This document shows positions 1-5,314 of a stretch of 6,270 nucleotides of DNA, one piece after another; the stretch's first letter is position 1, and the number at the start of each line of letters is the position of its first letter. The position numbers and the translations under genes were made by a program. The stretch is from the NCBI GenBank assembly GCA_010027105.1, contig RGVT01000168.1, positions 1 through 6,270 of the forward strand, in the 5' to 3' direction. The stretch comes from Planctomycetia bacterium. Its GTDB lineage: Bacteria; Planctomycetota; Planctomycetia; Pirellulales; UBA1268. The notes beneath the pieces were generated by a model. It was not told the DNA's origin and did no database searches. It saw only the letters and a list, made by a program, of their open reading frames with translations.

Positions 1-80
1 ATAATATTTCTGATAATTTTAATCCCTTTTGTGGTCAATCTGTTTCTAAAGGACCGTGTCCTATCAATATTCCCATGTGA
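1..80 (+). CDS. C-terminal end of a partial gene entering from the left (tentative)
   Basis: From base 3 a frame stays open for 25 codons and ends with ATG TGA at 75-80. The residues are mixed and protein-like: they include FNPFCGQSVSKGPCP and end in NIPM. This is unlike the Phe/Ile/Lys-rich translations of the flanking AT-rich DNA. G+C is about 32% up to the stop and about 21% over the next 180 bases, which fits a coding/non-coding boundary at base 80. Two cysteines lie ten residues apart, but no family is recognisable from so short a tail. The gene would be convergent with the F-box-like gene on the other strand. A competing frame starting at base 1 is open to about 142 and gives a hydrophobic peptide, so the frame choice is inference. 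Confidence 0.42.
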   Translation, partial: NISDNFNPFCGQSVSKGPCPINIPM

Positions 81-269
81 ACAAAACCATTTGTTTCTTA
101 TTCATTCCCTGTTTCATTTATTTTCTAATCCATTTTGATGAGAAAAAATTTTTATCTATTATTTATTTTTATTTAAATAGGAAAAAGAAAAAGAGAGCAT
201 TACTCATTATCCATATATCTCCATATATCTTTCTTTATTTTTTTTTTCCATTTTCATAGACTAAGAATG
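81..269. other. AT-rich spacer between convergent genes
   Basis: This non-coding spacer of about 21% G+C lies between the probable plus-strand gene tail and the stop of the 160-aa minus-strand gene. It holds T- and A-rich tracts and one exact tandem duplication of a 10-mer, CCATATATCT, at 211-230. A GTG-initiated frame at 56-259 translates to Phe/Ile/Lys-rich sequence with no family signal and is not accepted as a gene. Confidence 0.5.
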
Positions 270-752
270 TTATACAATAGATAATAATTTTTTTTCAAAT
301 GATGACATTTTAAGAAAATTATTATATATTCTATTATAATAGACACTATTATTATTATTTTCGACATTGCTATCATCTTTAACAAGTAATGATATATAAA
401 ATCTTCCTTGCCAAAAAAAGGTTTCATTATGTAATCTTTGAATATTAGGAATCACATGACAAGGAATAAACTCGGGATATATTTTTTGAAGCATGTTTTT
501 TTTGAATATAAAAGCAACAAAAATTTTTTTGCTGATCGCAGTGCGATATCCTATATGAGAAATTTCTTTTTTATTATAATCATCTAATATCTTTATTTGT
601 TTTTGCACATATTCGAACAACTCATTAAATTCTTCTGGATTCACAGAACCAAGACATTCATTACAATATTTACTGACGGGACGAAGGTTCCTGCTTTTCG
701 TAAAAGAAGATACTAATAAAAACAATTCTTGTGGTAGCCTTAAAAGAACCAT
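270..752 (-). CDS. F-box-like protein, 160 aa
   Basis: This complete ATG-initiated ORF of 160 codons has mixed, protein-like composition. Residues 4-33 (LRLPQEL, then LLVSSF, RNLRPVSKYCNE) follow the F-box pattern: a leading L-P-x-E-L, a hydrophobic helix, then an L..VSK..N-type third helix. F-box domains bind Skp1 and recruit substrates to SCF ubiquitin ligases, and several large DNA viruses encode short F-box proteins. The rest (residues 40-160) matches nothing I recognise. It contains KIYPEFIPCHVIPNIQRLHN, an aromatic stretch FFWQGRFYISLLV and an Asn-rich loop near residue 131; it shows no ankyrin, LRR or kelch repeats, so the substrate-binding part is unknown. The start is supported by a T14 tract and a TCAAGTTCTGAATACA element just upstream. 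The F-box call rests on about 30 residues and could be chance. Confidence 0.72.
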   Translation of the reverse strand: MVLLRLPQELFLLVSSFTKSRNLRPVSKYCNECLGSVNPEEFNELFEYVQKQIKILDDYNKKEISHIGYRTAISKKIFVAFIFKKNMLQKIYPEFIPCHVIPNIQRLHNETFFWQGRFYISLLVKDDSNVENNNNSVYYNRIYNNFLKMSSFEKKLLSIV

Positions 753-791
753 GCTGTATTCAGAACTTGAGCAAATTAAAAAAAAAAAAAA
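753..791 (-). promoter_or_regulatory. T-tract plus TCAAGTTCTGAATACA promoter-like element
   Basis: Read on the minus strand, a run of 14 T (778-791) is followed by AATTTGC and then TCAAGTTCTGAATACA (755-770), which ends two bases before the ATG of the F-box-like gene. A 15/16 match to the same element follows another T-tract at 1089-1104. A shorter version (T9, CCAG, TTCAAG) abuts the start of the 148-aa gene at 1759-1777. Recurrence next to two accepted starts suggests a transcription start or promoter element. This is inference from pattern only, and its temporal class is unknown. Confidence 0.4.
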
Positions 792-1011
792 GAGAAGAAG
801 AAGGAAAACAAAAAAAAAAGAAAGTGTCAGTCATGATAAACTTACTTTGTCTGATAAAAGAGGATAAAGCTTTTTCTTTTAATAAGAGATTAATCAACAT
901 ATCATAATAATTATCACAAACATGTAGGATAGAACAGATATCGATATGGAATATATACTTTTTTTTTTTGAATTGGATGCGAAAATGACGAAAGACGATA
1001 TAACCTATCAT
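760..1011 (-). CDS. Doubtful small ORF, 83 codons, unknown
   Basis: An ATG-initiated frame of 83 codons overlaps no other gene. The middle (residues about 20-60, with HVCDNYYDMLINLLLKEKAL) looks moderately protein-like. The N-terminus and the C-terminal third are Lys- or Phe-rich because they translate T-tracts. Its last codons run through the T14 tract and the promoter-like element of the downstream F-box-like gene, which argues against it. In favour, another copy of the promoter-like element lies about 77 bases upstream of its ATG. That leader, however, contains several short ATG-stop frames that would hinder translation. No family is recognised. It may be a decayed gene, a short regulatory transcript or plain chance in AT-rich DNA. 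Confidence 0.2.
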   Translation of the reverse strand: MIGYIVFRHFRIQFKKKKYIFHIDICSILHVCDNYYDMLINLLLKEKALSSFIRQSKFIMTDTFFFFCFPSSSLFFFFNLLKF

Positions 1012-1081
1012 TTCATCATTTCATCATTTCATCTTTCTAATCAAGATGATAGAACATCATTTCATATTTCTAATCAAGATG
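1007..1081. repeat. Short tandem and direct repeats (ATCATTTC x3; 21-bp repeat x2)
   Basis: Three exact tandem copies of ATCATTTC span 1007-1030. A 21-bp segment beginning TTCAT and ending AATCAAGATG occurs at 1028-1048 and again at 1061-1081 with one mismatch, a 33-bp period. The cluster lies between the upper promoter-like element and the doubtful 83-codon ORF. On the minus strand it creates several ATG-few-codons-stop frames. Confidence 0.75.
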
Positions 1082-1088
1082 GTAAAAA

Positions 1089-1116
1089 TGTATTCAAAAC
1101 TTGAAAAAAAAAAACA
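1089..1116 (-). promoter_or_regulatory. Second copy of the T-tract/TCAAGTTTTGAATACA element
   Basis: Read on the minus strand, a run of about a dozen T leads directly into TCAAGTTTTGAATACA (1089-1104), 15/16 identical to the element beside the F-box-like start. No convincing gene begins at the same short distance; the nearest downstream ATG with any length opens the doubtful 83-codon ORF. It could drive that ORF, drive a longer leader of the F-box-like gene, or be a relic of a duplication. Confidence 0.33.
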
Positions 1117-1311
1117 TTTTTTGGTTTTTTTTTATATCATGAAGATGAATAAAACGAAAACATAAAATAAATGGATTAGAGAAAAGTTTTGTGCAGGATC
1201 AAGAAGTATGATAATAAATATATTAGTAGTAGTAATTATTAATAATCAGTCATGTCATTCTATCCATTTTTTTGCTTTATTATGATGAATTTATTCTGGT
1301 TGGAAAAAAAT
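1117..1311. other. AT-rich intergenic stretch with no gene seen
   Basis: This is the right part of the 559-bp gap between the F-box-like gene and the 148-aa gene. It contains T- and A-runs, a TTAGTAGTAGTAATTATTAATAA-type low-complexity patch near 1223-1245 and frequent stops in all frames. I see no tRNA fold, no stable hairpin and no protein-like frame. Confidence 0.5.
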
Positions 1312-1758
1312 TTAAAATGATGCTTCTATCCAAAATCCAAATCCTTTACAACAATTACTGATATTTTTTATCTCGATCCCTCGTGTTTTATAATCATTTA
1401 TTATTTCTTGAAACGGAGTTCCATCCATTCCAATCTCCTTAAATGTAGAAGCATCCCATGAATTGATGGTATTATTTGTTTTCCAGCCGTGCACCAAAGT
1501 AGAAACCTTGACATTTCCAATTTTTTGGGAAAAATTGAATCGACTGCACCATCGCACTCGTTTGCATCCATGTTTAGCCGAACGTAACAAATGATAATCT
1601 ATTTCTTGGGACAATTTTATTTTAAATTCTTGAACGGAATCTTTTAAACGATTTAAAAAATTTTCATGTATTTTGTTCATTTTTTTATTTTTTTCCTGTA
1701 TTCGTATTAAAGCTTCCTCGTAAATATCTTGAAGATGAGAAACATGTAATGAAGACAT
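1312..1758 (-). CDS. Conserved-looking hypothetical protein, 148 aa
   Basis: This complete ATG-initiated ORF of 148 codons has balanced, clearly protein-like composition and higher G+C than its flanks. Residues 7-60 are charged and helix-prone (LQDIYEEALIRIQEKNKKM onward), probably a short coiled coil or helical bundle. Residues 60-148 look like a compact mixed domain rich in Cys, Trp and Gly: HGCKRVRWCSRF, LVHGWKTNNTINSWDAS, MDGTPFQEII, and the C-terminal NCCKGFGFWIEASF. Cysteines at 65, 71, 136 and 137 could bind metal, but no standard zinc finger spacing is present. There is no signal peptide or membrane segment. I do not recognise the family; the layout resembles small lineage-specific giant-virus proteins, which is only an impression. 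The start is supported by a T-rich leader ending TTCAAG directly before ATG. Confidence 0.8.
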   Translation of the reverse strand: MSSLHVSHLQDIYEEALIRIQEKNKKMNKIHENFLNRLKDSVQEFKIKLSQEIDYHLLRSAKHGCKRVRWCSRFNFSQKIGNVKVSTLVHGWKTNNTINSWDASTFKEIGMDGTPFQEIINDYKTRGIEIKNISNCCKGFGFWIEASF

Positions 1759-1780
1759 CTTGAACTGGAAAAAAAAATAA
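1759..1780 (-). promoter_or_regulatory. T-tract and TTCAAG directly before the 148-aa gene
   Basis: On the minus strand the leader reads as a T-rich run, then CCAGTTCAAG immediately followed by ATG. It shares the T-tract plus YTCAAG core with the two longer elements near 755-791 and 1089-1116, but lacks the TTYTGAATAC extension. The leader would be extremely short or absent if transcription starts here. Confidence 0.3.
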
Positions 1781-1889
1781 AAAAAAAAGTAGAAAAAGAA
1801 GCAAAAAGAAAAAAAGGATGGAAAAAAATATGTGAATGATAATTATTATTCAGATAAAAAAAAAATAAAAAGATGATAATTCATTTTTC

Positions 1890-2270
1890 CTATCATCATT
1901 ATATTATGAAATTATGATATTATGAAATTATGATATTATGATATTATCTATTTATGATATTATGATATTATGATGATATTATCTATTTATGACATTGTAA
2001 AATTATGATATGATGATATTATGATATGATGATGATATTATGATGATATTATGATGACATTGTAAAATTATGATATGATGATATGATGATGATATTATGA
2101 TGATGATATTATGATATTATGATGATATTATCTAATTATGATATTATGATGATATTATCTAATTATGATATTATGATGATATTATCTAATGATGATATTC
2201 TGACGATATTATGATGATATTATCTAATTATGATATTATGGTATTATGATGATGATGAAAATACGATAAT
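1890..2270. repeat. Degenerate GATATTAT minisatellite with 27-bp and 29-bp higher-order units
   Basis: About 380 bases are built almost only from ATTATGAT, GATGATATTAT and TCTAATT words. Two higher-order units are visible. A 27-bp unit starting GATGATATTATCTAA and ending TGATATTAT occurs at 2121-2147, 2148-2174 and 2213-2239, with a diverged copy at 2175-2201. A 29-bp unit starting GACATTGTAAAATTATGATA occurs exactly at 1991-2019 and 2056-2084, 65 bases apart. The plus strand is strongly G-rich over C, since nearly every GAT has its G there. This pattern fits repeated slippage and unequal exchange. A role as replication origin or enhancer, like the hr regions of some insect viruses, is possible but unsupported. 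Confidence 0.88.
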
Positions 2271-2362
2271 GATGAAAATAAAATTTTTTCCTTTCATGAC
2301 GAGGAAAGAAAACGACAAAAATACTAATTATTATTACTTCTCTACTAGAAGAAAAAAAAAAA

Positions 2363-2454
2363 CATGATATATACATGATATACATGATATACATGATATA
2401 CATGATATACATGATATACATGATATACATGATATACATGATATACATGATATA
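2363..2454. repeat. Perfect 9-bp tandem array, CATGATATA x9
   Basis: Nine exact head-to-tail copies of CATGATATA run from 2374 to 2454. They are preceded by an 11-bp variant with one extra AT (2363-2373). The lack of point changes points to recent expansion or active homogenisation, in contrast to the degenerate array next to it. The unit is three codons long, so the array stays open in most frames and produces meaningless repeated tripeptides. It sits in the 3' flank of the helicase gene. Confidence 0.95.
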
Positions 2455-2477
2455 TATTGTGAATATATATTGTGAAT
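2452..2477. repeat. 13-bp tandem duplication ATATATTGTGAAT x2
   Basis: Two exact adjacent copies of ATATATTGTGAAT lie at 2452-2464 and 2465-2477, overlapping the end of the 9-bp array. This looks like another slippage product at the same unstable spot. Confidence 0.9.
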
Positions 2478-2538
2478 TAGCAAAAATAAATGATAATAAA
2501 TGTTTGAAAATAAATTTGTAAAAAAAAAAAAAGCTCAA

Positions 2539-4776
2539 CTAATTAATCAACATAGATAAAAAATGTTCTTGCACTTCCAACATTTTCGCTTTATTCGGAC
2601 GGAAAGCAACTTCTTCCTCAATTTCTTTCAAAACAAGAGAAAATTTATTTTTTTCTTCTTGTTTAAGACAAAAATATTCTCTTTTTTTACATAGATAAAA
2701 TGGCAATTGTTGTTGACGAATTTGATAATAATAAGAAGGAGTTCTACACCATAGGAATAATTGTCCACCATATGCATCTTCGAAAGAAAAAGAAATACAA
2801 TCTTTGTTAGGAAGATGCATATGAAAAGTAGATGTTCGTAAATGATGCTGAAGAGGCAATAATCCATGATAAATATCTCCATGACTATAGATAAGATAAA
2901 AATATCGGATCCTATCAACCATTTCGATATGAAGAAAGGGAGAATAAAAAAAGGTAGGAATAATGACAGATGAAATCGAGGATGGATAATGAGAAAAAAC
3001 AGATGAAACAGCAACAGAAAACCATCTTGTTTTAAAACAAGAAAAAGAACCAAAAATTAGGATTGAAATATGTTCAAGATGCTTAAAAAATAAAGAAATC
3101 CAATAAAATCGTAATCGGTTTGATTTTATAATTTCTTTATACTTATCATAAGAAAGAGAAAATAGATAAATTAAAAAAAAACAATGAGAAATGAGAATAT
3201 CATCTTGAAAAGAAAATATATTCTCGAGCAATGAATTTTGAAATGAAGACGAAAAACGGGGAAAATGATTTTTTATCAAAAAATCATGCACGGCTAAAGA
3301 AAAAAAAATAAATAATTTTTCTTTTTCCGAAAAATTATTTCTTGAAATCGTATAAAAAAGAGCATACATCATTCTTGAAATTTTATATTCCAAAGGAGAA
3401 TCCATTAAAAACCTAATTTCATGATTTGGTTTTTCAAGTAGGCTTGTTTTATTGTATGCCGGATATACATTTCCTTCTATTTGTAAGGAATCAATAAGAT
3501 AGGAAACTGGTTTTATACCAAAAAGAGCAATGGAATCCAGACTATATTTCCAACATTGAAAAATCCACGGTATGATAATCTCGTTTTCTGGAAAAGGAAG
3601 GTTATCATGAACATGATATAAAAAATTGTGTTCACCTATCATCCGATAGACTATGCGCTGTTTTTTTTCGGTATTTTCATATTTTTTCCAACGTCCCGAA
3701 CGTTGTATGATAGAATTACGAGAAGAGGAAACATATTCCAAAGGTTCATCATTGTTTTTTTTTCTTGTCGTCCTCCTTGTTCTTTTTTTTATGGAAATAC
3801 AAGAATCGATAATGATATCAAGATTATTGATTTGAAACGAGTTTTCAAACGATTCGGTCGCTAAAATTAGACAAGGTGATGTTTTTCTCGTATCTAAACC
3901 ATGTAAAATATCCATTTTCTTGTTTAGAGAAAGGTCATCATAAAATAAAAAAACTGGCAAAAAAGGAGCCCATTTTTTTATTTTATGTTTCATTTGAAAA
4001 CAATCTTTTTTAGTGGCAAGAAAACAAAGCATTTTTTTTTCCATTTCTTCAGAAAAAAGTTTTGTGATTAACAAAAATATTTTTGTTTTAATTTCCTCAT
4101 TTAGAAAAAAAGAGACAGAACATCGATAATATGTTTCATCATAAATTATTTTTATTTCATTTTCTACAAAAGATGATTGAAAAAGAGGATTACGGTCATA
4201 ATTCAAGAATTCCACATCTTTAAAATACATTTTTATGATGAAATAATTCAATTTAGAACTTAAAAAAACAACTTGCATTTTATTTATTTTTCGTTCGTAG
4301 ATAAGATGCCTTAAGTATATGAAAAGGACCTGATAATCATTTTCTAAAACATGCGCGTCGTCAATTACAAAATATTGTATATTGTTTATTACAGTTTCTT
4401 CCTGCTGTTCTTTGCATAAATAAATAATCCAATGAAGAAAACGAGAAGCTGTCATCAGCGAGACGTATCTATTTCTTTTAATAGAATTCGTATTATTCCA
4501 TTTCAAGATTGTTTTATTAGGAACAATCATAATCGTCTTTTTTCTTTTTTTTGTCATATATAGATAAGTGCTTGTTGTTTTTCCGCTTCCACATGGAGCC
4601 TGTATGGCTATTGGATGATGATTATTTTTTTTTTCTTTTTTATTAAGAAACATAGTTTCTAAAACATCATAAACCGGGTAGCTCATTTTTTTTTCATTTT
4701 TAAGTTGGCTTTTTTCTCCTTCTAAAAGTTCTAGCTTTTCAATTCTTTCTTCTATTGACATTATTTCAAATCTCAT
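2539..4776 (-). CDS. DExH-box RNA helicase, NPH-II/DEAH-like (SF2), 745 aa
   Basis: This is a complete SF2 helicase. Motif I is APCGSGKTT (residues 60-68), Ia IMIVPNKTI (82-90), Ib VSLMTASRFL (105-114), II VIDDAH (137-142, DExH as D-D-A-H), III FLSSK (171-175) and IV MLCFLATKK (249-257). Motif V is LATESFENSFQINNLDIIID (305-324), typical of DEAH/NPH-II enzymes, and VI is QRSGRWKK (358-365). Residues about 395-435 (IIIPWIFQCWKYSLDSIALFGI) look like the winged helix, followed by a ratchet-like helical part; residues about 645-690 may form the OB-like C-terminus. Relatives are ATP-driven RNA-unwinding enzymes; vaccinia NPH-II acts in the virion core during transcription and has a similar length. 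Oddities: Asp for Glu at 140 in motif II, SS instead of SAT in motif III, and Lys replacing the last Gly and Arg of motif VI. Met1 follows a run of ten A; Met6 (MSIEER) is an alternative start. Confidence 0.9.
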   Translation of the reverse strand: MRFEIMSIEERIEKLELLEGEKSQLKNEKKMSYPVYDVLETMFLNKKEKKNNHHPIAIQAPCGSGKTTSTYLYMTKKRKKTIMIVPNKTILKWNNTNSIKRNRYVSLMTASRFLHWIIYLCKEQQEETVINNIQYFVIDDAHVLENDYQVLFIYLRHLIYERKINKMQVVFLSSKLNYFIIKMYFKDVEFLNYDRNPLFQSSFVENEIKIIYDETYYRCSVSFFLNEEIKTKIFLLITKLFSEEMEKKMLCFLATKKDCFQMKHKIKKWAPFLPVFLFYDDLSLNKKMDILHGLDTRKTSPCLILATESFENSFQINNLDIIIDSCISIKKRTRRTTRKKNNDEPLEYVSSSRNSIIQRSGRWKKYENTEKKQRIVYRMIGEHNFLYHVHDNLPFPENEIIIPWIFQCWKYSLDSIALFGIKPVSYLIDSLQIEGNVYPAYNKTSLLEKPNHEIRFLMDSPLEYKISRMMYALFYTISRNNFSEKEKLFIFFSLAVHDFLIKNHFPRFSSSFQNSLLENIFSFQDDILISHCFFLIYLFSLSYDKYKEIIKSNRLRFYWISLFFKHLEHISILIFGSFSCFKTRWFSVAVSSVFSHYPSSISSVIIPTFFYSPFLHIEMVDRIRYFYLIYSHGDIYHGLLPLQHHLRTSTFHMHLPNKDCISFSFEDAYGGQLFLWCRTPSYYYQIRQQQLPFYLCKKREYFCLKQEEKNKFSLVLKEIEEEVAFRPNKAKMLEVQEHFLSMLIN

Positions 4777-5057
4777 TTTTTTTTTCCATATCTCTCAAAT
4801 AATAATGATCAGTTCATTACTTTATTATTTTATCTTTAAAGATGCATGATATTTTTATAATCATCATATCTAATTTTAAAACAATTAAATATATATTAAT
4901 ATAGAATTTATTTTTCTTTGAAACGCAAGAAAAATGGAACGAGTATAAAATATATCAATATTATCTAGATGAAATGAACATCATGCAAATTACCATCCAT
5001 AAAACTAAAGAAAATTGTGCACTTATCTTTTACAAAAATGTAGAATATTGTAAATAC

Positions 5058-5110
5058 AATTTTTCATAATTTTAAAATCCATAAACATAATTTTTCATAA
5101 TTTTGAAATC
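5058..5110. repeat. 22-bp direct repeat, two copies 31 bp apart
   Basis: The segment beginning AATTTTTCATAATTTT and ending AAATC occurs at 5058-5079 and 5089-5110 with one A/G difference. The nine bases between copies are CATAAACAT. It lies about 280-330 bases upstream of the helicase start and about 200 bases past the protease stop, so it could serve either gene or neither. Confidence 0.8.
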
Positions 5111-5277
5111 TTATCTATTTATTATATCATCCAATATTTTTATGTTTCTCTTCAATAATTCATTCATTTGTTATTTACCTACTCTTTCATTTAAAAACAA
5201 AGAATATAATATATATCGTCAAAATATTTTATTGTTATCAATCATTTTTTTATTAAAAGAGAAAATAATAACGGATG

Positions 5278-5306
5278 ATCTATCTATCTATGTATTTATC
5301 TATCTT
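5278..5306. repeat. Imperfect TATC/GATA microsatellite
   Basis: Plus-strand GATCTATCTATCTATG followed by TATTTATCTATC forms an interrupted tetranucleotide run. It begins about ten bases beyond the stop codon of the protease gene on the minus strand, so it would lie in that gene's 3' untranslated region. Confidence 0.7.
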
Positions 5307-5314
5307 ATAATTTA

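Larger units (their letters stand above)
1759..2538. other. 780-bp gene-free satellite-rich region
   Basis: No credible gene lies between the helicase stop and the 148-aa start. From left to right there are A-rich flanks (1769-1880), a long GATATTAT-type array (about 1890-2270), a unique AT-rich patch (2271-2362), a perfect 9-bp array (2363-2454), a duplicated 13-mer (2452-2477) and a 13-A run (2520-2532). That run reads as T13 six bases after the helicase stop on the coding strand, a place where a 3' end signal could sit. A TTG-initiated minus frame across 2236-2538 is just the repeats translated (Met-Tyr-Ile units). Confidence 0.7.
4777..5314. other. 538-bp AT-rich spacer upstream of the helicase; no gene accepted
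   Basis: The spacer holds the helicase promoter region and the 3' flank of the protease gene. Visible structure is limited to a duplicated 22-bp segment (5058-5110) and a GATA-type microsatellite (5278-5306). A plus-strand frame opens at a TTG at 5103 and continues antisense into the protease gene. Its first part is hydrophobic and has no upstream ATG, so I treat it as a by-product of AT-rich DNA and of the gene on the other strand. No tRNA or stable hairpin was seen. Confidence 0.55.

Noticed and set aside
56..259. 67-codon plus-strand frame starting GTG
   Set aside because: It has a non-ATG start and low-complexity hydrophobic and lysine-rich content, and it overlaps the more protein-like gene tail in another frame.
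1890..2477. CRISPR-like array
   Set aside because: The repeats are contiguous or nearly so, with no unique spacers of even length and no cas genes; it is satellite DNA.
2236..2538. 100-codon minus-strand frame with repeated Met-Tyr-Ile
   Set aside because: It is TTG-initiated and consists of translated satellite DNA and homopolymers. The 9-bp unit is three codons long, so it stays open by construction.
2628..3053. 141-codon minus-strand frame inside the helicase gene
   Set aside because: It lies wholly within the helicase coding sequence in another frame and is Phe/Leu/Ile-rich with no motifs.
3628..3864. Two plus-strand frames opposite the helicase motif V-VI region
   Set aside because: Both are antisense to conserved helicase motifs, so their sequence is explained by the helicase.
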